Origin: Nitrospira sp. SG-bin2
Lineage (GTDB): Bacteria > Nitrospirota > Nitrospiria > Nitrospirales > Nitrospiraceae
Reading direction: 5' to 3'
Assembly (NCBI GenBank): GCA_002083405.1
Contig: LVWT01000060.1
Coordinates: forward strand, 1 to 23,368
DNA length: 23,368 nucleotides
Shown: piece after piece, positions 1-5,691 of the stretch
How positions within the stretch are numbered: the stretch's first letter is position 1
Layout: each line of letters opens with the position of its first letter
Made by a program: the position numbers and the translations under genes
Notes under the pieces: generated by a model
What the model was told of the DNA's origin: nothing
Seen by the model: the letters and a program-made list of their open reading frames with translations, nothing else
The model's database searches: none

Positions 1-327
1 GGGCTATACTGTCCAACTAACCGGAGCCACCTCTATCTAAAGGCGAAACCAGGTGGCGGGAAAGGAAAGTTGGCTCTTGATTGGTGGATCGACGAAAACA
101 CCCCCGTCGAGTACATTGCCCTTGTTGATCTTTCATCGCAGCACGTTTGGATACTTTCGAAGAATGAACTCAGCAATCTGTCGCAGCAGAAATCAAATGG
201 TCGCTTCCATCTTTACATGTACATCGATCCGACGACTCGTCCAAGGAAAGCTGGGCGGCTTGCGCATTCGCATGAGTTCGAAAGGTACAAGCTTGAGAAT
301 CGGGCGCATGAGATATTTGGTATTTAA
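1..327 (+). CDS. Partial CDS, 3' end of an unrecognised protein
   Basis: The reading frame is open from the first base of the window to TAA at 325-327, so this is the C-terminal ~108 residues of a longer gene whose start lies upstream. A TTG at 70 could be called a start, but it has no ribosome binding site and the frame continues upstream without a stop. The fragment has a short beta-strand-like stretch (EYIALVDLSSQHVWIL) and is otherwise basic and polar (KAGRLAHSHEFERYKLENRAHE). The strand pattern vaguely recalls the C-terminal part of some PD-(D/E)XK nuclease-like proteins, but no catalytic motif is visible and I do not assign a function. It lies just upstream of two toxin-antitoxin modules, which suggests accessory DNA. 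Confidence 0.55.
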   Translation, partial: GLYCPTNRSHLYLKAKPGGGKGKLALDWWIDENTPVEYIALVDLSSQHVWILSKNELSNLSQQKSNGRFHLYMYIDPTTRPRKAGRLAHSHEFERYKLENRAHEIFGI

Positions 328-352
328 CTCGCCGCCGCCATTGTCCTATCGA

Positions 353-382
353 TTGACGCCATTTCATCTGTCCCTGTATGCT
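353..382 (+). promoter_or_regulatory. Probable sigma70 promoter of the Phd/RelE module
   Basis: TTGACG at 353-358 (5 of 6 consensus) is followed after 18 bases by TATGCT at 377-382 (4 of 6). Transcription would begin near 389, inside the palindrome at 382-405 and about 35 bases before the antitoxin start, so a repressor bound there would block initiation. Confidence 0.45.
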
Positions 383-405
383 GATGACCAGAATTGTGGT
401 CATCA
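382..405. promoter_or_regulatory. Palindromic operator for toxin-antitoxin autoregulation
   Basis: Perfect 9-base inverted repeat: TGATGACCA at 382-390 and TGGTCATCA at 397-405 with a 6-base spacer. It overlaps the end of the putative -10 box and the expected start site, 18 bases before the antitoxin ATG. Phd/YefM antitoxins are known to bind such palindromes, alone and with the toxin, to repress their own operon. There is no T-tract, so it is not a terminator. Confidence 0.6.
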
Positions 406-423
406 TTGAGAGCGAGGTGAGGT

Positions 424-720
424 ATGGCCAAAACGTTGTCGTTGTCGGAAGTGAAAACCCGCCTGCCTGAACTTGTGGCGGGTGTGCAAGAGCGCGAGGA
501 GGAAGTGGTCGTGACGAAGAACGGCCGTCCGGCTGCCATTCTGATCAATGTCGATGAGTACACTCGTCTCAAAGAGACTGTGGATGTCCTCAGCGATCCG
601 GCGCTCATGAGTCAGATTGCCGAGAGCCGGGCGTTTTATAGGAGCAAACGCAAAGGGCTGTCGTTTGAGGATGTGTTCGGCGAACCTCTTGCGCCCATGA
701 AGAAGCGGCGCACTGTGTGA
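424..720 (+). CDS. Phd/YefM-family antitoxin
   Basis: 98-residue protein. The N-terminal ~60 residues match the Phd/YefM fold: the opening MAKTLSLSEVKTRLPELV, then a strand with VVTKNGRPAAILI, then a helix starting VDEYTRLKETV. This part binds operator DNA as a dimer. The C-terminal ~35 residues (FYRSKRKGLSFEDVFGEP) would wrap the toxin and neutralise it. The start is well set by GAGGTGA at 414-420. The stop overlaps the toxin start by four bases (GTGA, 717-720), which implies translational coupling, and the palindrome at 382-405 is the likely autoregulatory site. The family call is firm; the biological activity of the module is inferred. Confidence 0.9.
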   Translation: MAKTLSLSEVKTRLPELVAGVQEREEEVVVTKNGRPAAILINVDEYTRLKETVDVLSDPALMSQIAESRAFYRSKRKGLSFEDVFGEPLAPMKKRRTV

Positions 721-1004
721 TCCCGTTCCGTCCGGACATCCCTCCGCATGTCGTGGAGGTGATCCGCTCGCTCCATCTCGACCTGAAACGATCGATCAAG
801 TCGGCCGTTCGGGCCATTGCCGCCGATCCCGCATGTGGAGAGCCGCTCAAGCGCGAACTTGATGGGCTACGAAAGTATCGCGTTCGCCGTTTTGGTATCG
901 TCTATGCCGTCGATCAGAAAACACGAGTCATTCGCCTGATGGCCGTCGGCCACCGCCGGCATATGTATGAGGAGCTGACCGAGCGACTTCGGCAAAAGGG
1001 ATAA
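717..1004 (+). CDS. RelE/ParE-superfamily toxin
   Basis: 95-residue basic protein starting at GTG 717, inside the antitoxin stop. It has the typical RelE/ParE layout: two N-terminal helices (PHVVEVIRSLHLDLKRSIKSAVRAI), then the beta-sheet with the signature L-x-G-L-R-K-Y-R-V-R-R-F-G-I-V-Y and a final strand IRLMAVGHRRHMYEEL. Family members are ribosome-dependent mRNA endonucleases (RelE) or gyrase poisons (ParE). The conserved R-x-x-R-x-x-x-x-Y core and the H-R-R-x-x-Y end favour a RelE-type nuclease, but which target it uses cannot be read from the sequence. Length is normal and I see no disruption, so the module looks intact. Confidence 0.9.
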   Translation: MIPFRPDIPPHVVEVIRSLHLDLKRSIKSAVRAIAADPACGEPLKRELDGLRKYRVRRFGIVYAVDQKTRVIRLMAVGHRRHMYEELTERLRQKG

Positions 1005-1108
1005 GTATAGGGGGGCTGGGGGTATCCTTGTGGCTTCTGGCCCGACATCCCACCGTAGGCCGTGGTGGTGACTATTTCTACTGGTATGGAGACATGCTAT
1101 CCTGACGT

Positions 1109-1387
1109 GTGACCTATGAGTGGGATCCAGGGAAGGCTCAGAGAAACCGACGAAAGCACGGTGTCTCTTTTGAGGAAGCGGCCTCGGTTTTCCAGGACGC
1201 AGGCGCACTCACGTTTGAGGATCCAGACCATTCGGACGAAGAACCACGAGAAATGACTATTGGCATGTCGAGGCAGGACCGTGTGTTGTTTGTCTCGCAT
1301 TGCGATCGTGGAGGGCGGGTTCGAATCATCAGTGCCAGAAGGGCAACCTTGAATGAAAGGAAACAGTATGCGGAAGGCGTCCTCTAA
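1109..1387 (+). CDS. brnT: BrnT-family toxin (DUF497)
   Basis: 92-residue protein opening with Y-E-W-D-P-x-K-A-x-x-N-x-x-K-H-G-V-S-F-E-E-A, the signature of the BrnT/DUF497 family, followed by D-P-x-H-S-D-E-E-P-R and the later core R-V-L-F-V-S-H-C-D, R-V-R-I-I-S-A-R-R-A and the E-R-K-Q-Y end. BrnT has a RelE-like fold and acts as a ribonuclease toxin inhibited by its partner. The GTG start at 1109 has no close Shine-Dalgarno sequence (GGAG at 1088-1091 is 17 bases away), but it is the only start that keeps the conserved N-terminus. Its last 20 bases overlap the gene start of the next frame, where the antitoxin's ribosome binding site sits. Confidence 0.9.
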   Translation: MTYEWDPGKAQRNRRKHGVSFEEAASVFQDAGALTFEDPDHSDEEPREMTIGMSRQDRVLFVSHCDRGGRVRIISARRATLNERKQYAEGVL

Positions 1388-1631
1388 AACAGCAACAGAC
1401 GATCTTCGGCCTGAATACGACCTGACCAAGTTAAAGAGGGGCGTCAGGGGGAAGTATTATGAACGGGCTATGGCAGGAACGAACCTCGTTCTGGTCGATC
1501 CGGAGTTGGCGAAAATATTTCCTGATTCAGCGTCTGTGAATCGGGCCTTGCGTGCGTTGCGGGATGCCGCTGGTGTGACAGCAGGGCGGCCTCGACGAGG
1601 ACCTGCACGACGAAAGCGCACGGCTGCATAA
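1368..1631 (+). CDS. Antitoxin partner of BrnT
   Basis: 87-residue basic protein. The central block YDLTKLKRGVRGKYYERA, then GTNLVLVDPELAKIFPDSAS, then VNRALRAL is the pattern of the small D-x-x-x-x-x-G-V-R-G-K-Y antitoxin family found beside BrnT, RelE and PIN toxins. The VDPELAKIFPDSASVNRALRAL part looks like a C-terminal DNA-binding helix pair of ribbon-helix-helix type. I chose ATG 1368 because AAAGG lies just upstream; ATG 1353, also in frame, would place that site inside the coding sequence. It overlaps the toxin end by 20 bases. The order here is toxin then antitoxin, as in BrnTA and opposite to the module upstream. The C-terminus is very basic (RPRRGPARRKRT). Confidence 0.8.
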   Translation: MRKASSKTATDDLRPEYDLTKLKRGVRGKYYERAMAGTNLVLVDPELAKIFPDSASVNRALRALRDAAGVTAGRPRRGPARRKRTAA

Positions 1632-1711
1632 CGGTTCTCATTCAAATCAGCGACATCCCCGTATCCTGAAATCTCATCACCTTCGCCTCTCTTATACGCG
1701 CATATACTCGC

Positions 1712-1741
1712 TTGTGTTACTGCTGAGCGTCCCGCTATACT
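1712..1741 (+). promoter_or_regulatory. Possible sigma70 promoter for the C4HC3 zinc protein
   Basis: TTGTGT at 1712-1717, an 18-base spacer, then TATACT at 1736-1741 (5 of 6). Transcription would begin about 1748-1750, at the ATG chosen for the next gene, so the message would be leaderless. A second TATACT lies at 1703-1708 without a clear -35 box. Confidence 0.4.
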
Positions 1742-1749
1742 CCGGCTCT

Positions 1750-2043
1750 ATGAGTATTCGAAAAGGTGGCGGCGAGTGGATGCCGCTGTTGCTCCCGGTC
1801 GAGGGGCGGCAGTGCGCAGTCTGTAAAGACGGTCTCTACCGGGACACGACGATGCTCCGTGGCGGGTGGTCTCGTTGCACAGTGTGCGATGAGTTTGTCC
1901 ACTACGGGTGTCTGGCCAGCGGAAAAGTTTCCTTTCTCAAAGCGCGTCCGCGCGTGTGCAAAGCCTGCCGGGCGGCGCAGGACGGGACCGCTCCTTCTTC
2001 TCCGACTGGTACGCACACGATACCGACAGCTGTCGGGTCATGA
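1750..2043 (+). CDS. Small zinc-binding protein with PHD/RING-like C4HC3 pattern
   Basis: 97-residue protein with eight ordered ligands: C22-x2-C25-x17-C43-x2-C46-x4-H51-x2-C54-x15-C70-x2-C73. These spacings fit the cross-brace PHD-finger consensus, although the Trp usually found two residues before the seventh ligand is absent, so a RING-like or other treble-clef fold is possible. There is no membrane segment. The C-terminal 20 residues are low-complexity Ser/Thr/Pro. The start was set at ATG 1750 rather than GTG 1714 because the longer version adds only a poorly supported 12-residue extension and a promoter-like sequence sits in it. The stop overlaps the start of the next gene (ATGA), so the two are probably translated together. 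I do not recognise the specific family. Confidence 0.7.
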   Translation: MSIRKGGGEWMPLLLPVEGRQCAVCKDGLYRDTTMLRGGWSRCTVCDEFVHYGCLASGKVSFLKARPRVCKACRAAQDGTAPSSPTGTHTIPTAVGS

Positions 2044-2375
2044 ATCCTGGCTCACAATCGAGTCCGTTGCCGGTGCGTCCAGGCCGGCCGGTAGTGTTCG
2101 CAGAAACCGTTCGATTGGCGCTGGCTCCGTTGGTCTTATTGTGCAGCGGATTCTTCACGGCGAACTTTGCTATCAGCGGCCAGTATTCTTGGCCGCTGAC
2201 AAGCCGGGTGTTTGTGCTGACACTCACGGTGCTCGTGCTCTCCTATGAATTTGTCTACAAAGAACAGCTCGCGCAGCATGGGTCATCGCACCGGGCGAAG
2301 ATTGCGATCCTCCGCTCCTGTCTCATCCCATATGTATTCGGCTGGATAGTGTTGCTGGTATGGTGGAAGTTCTAG
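2040..2375 (+). CDS. Small three-helix membrane protein, unrecognised
   Basis: 111 residues from ATG 2040, which overlaps the preceding stop by four bases. Longer readings of the frame start inside the upstream gene and are rejected. Three hydrophobic segments are visible at about residues 24-46 (LALAPLVLLCSGFFTANFAI), 54-72 (VFVLTLTVLVLSYEFVY) and 92-110 (LIPYVFGWIVLLVWW), separated by short basic loops (KEQLAQHGSSHRAK), so it should sit in the inner membrane. No conserved functional motif is seen. Coupling to the zinc-binding protein suggests a shared role, possibly a membrane partner for it, but this is inference only. The stop codon abuts a repeat element. Confidence 0.75.
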   Translation: MNPGSQSSPLPVRPGRPVVFAETVRLALAPLVLLCSGFFTANFAISGQYSWPLTSRVFVLTLTVLVLSYEFVYKEQLAQHGSSHRAKIAILRSCLIPYVFGWIVLLVWWKF

Positions 2376-2544
2376 CAGGATGTTGAAAAAGCCCGCCAGC
2401 GGCGTTCTCGCATCGCGCAGAGGCTCAACGTACCGAAGCGTACGCCTCGGCCTCTTCGCTCGCTGCGGCCTTACCCGCGGCGTGGCGCGTCTTGGCGCGC
2501 CGGGGTTGGGTGGGTGAGAACAGTGGACTGTTTGAACATCCTGC
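2375..2544. repeat. 170-bp intergenic repeat element with inverted ends
   Basis: The element begins GCAGGATGTT (2375-2384) and ends AACATCCTGC (2535-2544), an exact 10-base inverted match that extends with one mismatch. The interior is GC-rich and has partial self-complementarity around GCGTACGCCTCGG. It has no coding potential and starts right at the stop codon of the gene before it. From memory, it matches the style of a repeat dispersed between genes in Nitrospira genomes, probably a MITE-like or REP-like element. No second full copy is present in this window. Just beyond it, GCAGGC (2543-2548) and GCCTGC (2555-2560) form another small hairpin. Confidence 0.65.
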
Positions 2545-2613
2545 AGGCCTATTAGCCTGCGATTGGGACAAGGTCCTGTGACTCACTACAGTTGTCAGCC
2601 ATAGGGAGCGGCG

Positions 2614-2985
2614 ATGACAGAGATTGTCCGTAGCGGAGCCTTTCTTCAGCAGTGCTGGTCGGTTCATCCTCTCTGTGTGACGGTCAAACGAATGGGGGAT
2701 GATCGTCGGCTTGTGTTGTCGTGCAGCTCCTGCAAGTCCGGCCATTATCTGACGATGGGCCTCGTGACGCCGAAGGACTCTACGGCGTCGGAGCTCGTTG
2801 CAGCCGGGCAGATCGGCCAAGAAGTCACAGGTGAAGAGTTGCTGAGCGCTTGCATTATGACCCATCGCTCGGCCATCACGTTGCGTGAGATGGACGTGTT
2901 TCAGGATCTGGTGTTGTTGCGTTGCGGCGACTGCCGCCGGCACTATACGGTGCAGGTGTCGGCGTTCGAGACGCATCAGAAATAG
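2614..2985 (+). CDS. Internally duplicated zinc-knuckle protein, unrecognised
   Basis: 123 residues with two tandem copies of one motif. Copy 1 is C14-x3-H18, a strand ending LVL-S, then C37-x2-C40-x3-H44-Y45. Copy 2 is C80-x3-H84, a strand ending LVLLR, then C104-x2-C107-x2-H110-Y111. Each copy could bind one zinc ion with Cys/His ligands; the spacing inside the two copies is nearly equal (18 and 19 residues between His and the first Cys of the pair). No membrane segment or signal peptide is present. ATG 2614 has AGGGAG at 2603-2608. It is the only gene in its transcription unit, with a weak promoter candidate (TTGGGA at 2563, TACAGT at 2587). I do not know the family; a small binding or adaptor role is the most one can say. 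Confidence 0.75.
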   Translation: MTEIVRSGAFLQQCWSVHPLCVTVKRMGDDRRLVLSCSSCKSGHYLTMGLVTPKDSTASELVAAGQIGQEVTGEELLSACIMTHRSAITLREMDVFQDLVLLRCGDCRRHYTVQVSAFETHQK

Positions 2986-3041
2986 CTTGCGGCTGCCGAT
3001 GACGGGCGCATGCGAATCGGTCTGCAGTCCCCTATGTGATC

Positions 3042-3662
3042 ATGTCCCACCCTATGACGTTCACTGACGAAGAAACCTCCCTGTTGGCCGATGCCCGTTT
3101 CTTTCAAAAGAAGGCTGTGATTACGGCCAAGGTGCGGGCGCAACTGGAGGCGGCGCATCGTGCGTTGACCACGGAGGTTGCCGGGGTGTCGCTGACTACG
3201 CCGCCGGGTTTCAATCCGCAAGCCCATCAGTTGGTGAAGGGCGAGCATCTCGAGGACTTTCCCTATCAATACCTGGATTGCCCCAAGCACTTCGAGGGGC
3301 GGAACACATTTACCTTTCGCATCTTGTTTTGGTGGGGGCATCATGCCGCGTTCGCGCTCTTGCTCGAAGGGGCGGACCTCAAGCAATACAAGAAGCGCTT
3401 CGTCGACCGTTTCCACCAGCTGGCGGGACACGATCTGGAGTTCTCCCTGGCGCCGACACTGTGGGAGTGGAAACACGGCGAGGGCTATACGCTGCCCATC
3501 ACACACGATCGCAAAGCCAGACTTGCCGCTGTGCTGGCGGAGCGGTCGTTGATGAAGATCATGCGGTGTGTGCCGTTGAGCGATCCTCGTATTCAGGCCG
3601 GACAACTGCCGCAATTGAGTTGTGAGACGTTTCGTGCCATGCTTCCCATCATCACAGCCTAA
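3042..3662 (+). CDS. Conserved-looking cytosolic protein, unrecognised
   Basis: 206 residues from ATG 3042; GTG 3036 and ATG 3054 are in-frame alternatives and none has a clear ribosome binding site. The protein opens with a helical segment (TFTDEETSLLADARFFQKKAVITAKVRAQLEAAHRAL). A mid-region is rich in aromatic residues and histidine (DFPYQYLDCPKHFEG, then FTFRILFWWGHHAAFALLLEG at about 90-110), followed by a charged helix (LKQYKKRFVDRFHQLAG) and a C-terminal half with LWEWKHGEGYTLPI. There is no signal peptide or true membrane helix. Codon usage looks native. It lies between the zinc-knuckle protein and the lipoprotein gene, all on the plus strand but loosely spaced. Confidence 0.75.
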   Translation: MSHPMTFTDEETSLLADARFFQKKAVITAKVRAQLEAAHRALTTEVAGVSLTTPPGFNPQAHQLVKGEHLEDFPYQYLDCPKHFEGRNTFTFRILFWWGHHAAFALLLEGADLKQYKKRFVDRFHQLAGHDLEFSLAPTLWEWKHGEGYTLPITHDRKARLAAVLAERSLMKIMRCVPLSDPRIQAGQLPQLSCETFRAMLPIITA

Positions 3663-3680
3663 ACTTTCTTCCCGGCCCGA

Positions 3681-3709
3681 TTGTCTCCGACCCGCAACTT
3701 GAGTAGACT
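3681..3709 (+). promoter_or_regulatory. Possible promoter for the lipoprotein gene
   Basis: TTGTCT at 3681-3686, a 17-base spacer, then TAGACT at 3704-3709 (each 4 of 6 consensus). Transcription would start near 3716, giving a ~37-base leader that carries the strong ribosome binding site at 3742-3747. Confidence 0.35.
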
Positions 3710-3752
3710 GAGGGACCGTCATTCTGTAACAGTTTTAGGTAAGGAGGAGCCT

Positions 3753-4400
3753 GTGAAACGAATGATCATGCGCATGGTGTTGGTGTGCGGAGTGGCGCTT
3801 ATGGTGTCGGCCTCGGGCGGTTGCGCGGGGAAGAGCGAACTCCGGTATCTCGATTTTCAGACGAAGCCGCCGGCAGCACAGTCTGCCGATATGGAGCCGG
3901 TGACGATCGTGATTGAGCCGTTTGAAGACCGGCGCGCGGACAAAGCCCGTATCGGGACCCGCACCCACTTATGGGGCGGCGTCACGCATTTCGATGTCGT
4001 GGGTGGTCGGCCGGCCGACATGATCAGCCAGACACTGATGAACCGCCTGAAAACGCGTGGATGGGGAAACCGGGGGTGGAATGTCCGTTTGGGGCAGACT
4101 GGATCGGCGACCGACGCCGATATCGTGATCAGCGGCCAGGTGCAGGAATTTTCAGCCGGTGCGAAGAGCCGTGCGTTTTCCACCGTGATCGACGCCAAGA
4201 GCCGGCTCACGATTCAGGCTAAGAATGCGGACGACAAGAGTACGACGACGCGCAGTATCGAGGGCGCCCGGAGCCGGACGGTATTCTGGTTTGGCGAACA
4301 GGATGTGCAGGAGTTGCTGGCGGCGACATTGGATGACGGGATCGAACGGTTGATCGCTGATACGATGCTCGTGCAGAAGGCTGTGCGGCCGGCACGGTAA
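3753..4400 (+). CDS. Probable outer-envelope lipoprotein
   Basis: 215 residues from GTG 3753, which is set by a strong AGGAGG at 3742-3747. The N-terminus is a signal peptide: basic start (MKRMIMRM), hydrophobic core (VLVCGVALMVSA) and a lipobox-like S-G-G-C24, so Cys24 would be lipidated. The lipobox is imperfect because Ser replaces the usual Leu at -3. The mature part has an early strand VTIVIEPFEDRRADKARIG, a middle block DADIVISGQVQEFSAGAKSRAFSTVIDAKSRLTIQ and a C-terminal helix LLAATLDDGIERLIADTM. This order resembles the YajG-like and related lipoproteins whose fold presents a short beta-sheet to the periplasm. The exact family is not certain and the function is unknown. Confidence 0.75.
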   Translation: MKRMIMRMVLVCGVALMVSASGGCAGKSELRYLDFQTKPPAAQSADMEPVTIVIEPFEDRRADKARIGTRTHLWGGVTHFDVVGGRPADMISQTLMNRLKTRGWGNRGWNVRLGQTGSATDADIVISGQVQEFSAGAKSRAFSTVIDAKSRLTIQAKNADDKSTTTRSIEGARSRTVFWFGEQDVQELLAATLDDGIERLIADTMLVQKAVRPAR

Positions 4401-4518
4401 CGAATCGGACGGTTGAGCAGGCTGCGGCTGAGACGATCCAGGGGGCAGCCGGGCGGGGTCTTCTTCCTCCGTCTCCGCAGTTCCCTCGCTGTGGCTCGCT
4501 TTGAAGGGATGTGCCACA

Positions 4519-5580
4519 GTGCTTGAACGGCGGTGGGAAACGACGGGTTCGCTGACGTTCAGCCAGGCTCTGGCTGTGGGCGACCGGATGCGGGGGCTTG
4601 GTTTGAAGCCGGCTGCGCCGGCCAATGACGTCATTTGTTATGTCGAAGAGTGGACGGTGAAGTCCGTCGACGACTTTGATCAGCTTGATCCGTGGGCGAC
4701 AGAGGATGTCACGCTGATCCATGTGCGGGAACAGTGGCGCGGCGATTTCTTTCTGCTCTCCGGAGCCTATCACACGAGTTATCTTCGGCATCAGGACGTT
4801 GGCACCTACTGTTCGATCAGCCATCCCTGGCGCATTCGGGAACGTCTCACGCTGCATGAGCCGAAGGGCATGTTCTGGATCGGATTCAGGCATGCGCATT
4901 CCTTCATCCGTATCCGCCTCCAGGCTCGTATGGTCATCACGCCGGGGGAGACACGGGGGGACGGGCAGCGGGCGCAATGGCTGGATGAACGGCGCGCGGC
5001 GTTTCTTGATGCGATCGCAGTACTGGAATTGCCGGTCGAGACTGCGATCGAAAAAGATGCCGTGGTGCTCAGGCCGCATGACTCCGCCATTCCTTTTTTC
5101 TGTTCATGGCCGGACGCGTTCGGTCCGTGCCAGTTTGAATACAATACGACGGACGCGTATGAGTTCTTGGTGCCGGCCAGTAAGCTTGCCGCGACGTATA
5201 CCCCGGAACCGGCCGGGGTTCGTGCGTATCTGACCGGGTTTTCGGAAGCCGCGTTGGCGGAGTTTCAGGCCATCGAGCCCGCCGCCCGCGTCGCCTATCG
5301 ATGTTCAGTGCATTGCCCGCTCGACGAGTTGCCCGATATTCTGGACGCGATTCGCCCGGATGGCCGGCTCTATGCCACGCTCTGTGAATTTCAAACCCGG
5401 GATCTGCTGCCGGAAGGTGAGGAGGCCTCGGCCATCATCGGCATCGTCGGAGGCAGCGGAGGGTTCCAGATTGAGGTGCGCTTGAATCGGGCTCCGCTTG
5501 ATGAAGAGGCGATGGCGGGCTGGTTGGAACAATTGATCGGCCATCCGGTCGCCTATGTGCCGCTGCCTGCGTTTGTGTAG
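4519..5580 (+). CDS. Unrecognised 353-residue soluble protein
   Basis: I chose GTG 4519 because GAAGGGA at 4503-4509 lies nine bases upstream; a TTG at 4501 would put that site inside the gene. There is no signal peptide or membrane segment. The N-terminal ~130 residues are rich in aromatic residues and charged strands (EEWTVKSVDDFDQLDPWATEDVTLIHVREQWRG, FWIGFRHAHSFIRIRLQARM). The middle has an acidic-aromatic part (WPDAFGPCQFEYNTTDAYEFLVP). The last ~90 residues read as a small alpha/beta domain ending with VGGSGGFQIEVRLNRAPLDEEAMAGWLEQLIG. I do not recognise any domain. It stands alone, with about 118 non-coding bases before it and 111 after it. Confidence 0.75.
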   Translation: MLERRWETTGSLTFSQALAVGDRMRGLGLKPAAPANDVICYVEEWTVKSVDDFDQLDPWATEDVTLIHVREQWRGDFFLLSGAYHTSYLRHQDVGTYCSISHPWRIRERLTLHEPKGMFWIGFRHAHSFIRIRLQARMVITPGETRGDGQRAQWLDERRAAFLDAIAVLELPVETAIEKDAVVLRPHDSAIPFFCSWPDAFGPCQFEYNTTDAYEFLVPASKLAATYTPEPAGVRAYLTGFSEAALAEFQAIEPAARVAYRCSVHCPLDELPDILDAIRPDGRLYATLCEFQTRDLLPEGEEASAIIGIVGGSGGFQIEVRLNRAPLDEEAMAGWLEQLIGHPVAYVPLPAFV

Positions 5581-5691
5581 CCAAATACGATAGGCCGAGG
5601 TTGAGTTCGTATGTGGTTTTCCCGTTCACCTCAGCCTTCGTGAAACGAACTTTTCGTTGATCTATCCCTGCCGATTTTGCACAGTGGGGCT

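Noticed and set aside
1766..2248. 160-residue plus-strand frame
   Set aside because: It overlaps both the C4HC3 gene and the membrane protein gene out of frame and is low in recognisable structure.
2976..3722. 248-residue open frame on the minus strand
   Set aside because: It is antisense to the 3042-3662 gene, Arg/Gln/His-rich and without a plausible start or domain.
4401..4518. GAGCAGGCTGCGGCTGAG-like stretch upstream of the 4519 gene
   Set aside because: It resembles repeat fragments seen in related genomes by memory, but no clear boundaries or partner copy are visible here.
4219..5079. 286-residue open frame on the minus strand
   Set aside because: It overlaps the lipoprotein end and the 4519-5580 gene; Arg/Pro-rich composition and no domain point to a shadow.
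5590..5634. Possible hairpin after the 4519-5580 gene (AGGC-GAGGT with ACCTC-GCCT)
   Set aside because: It has an internal mismatch, a long loop (about 20 bases) and no T-tract, so it is too weak to call a terminator.
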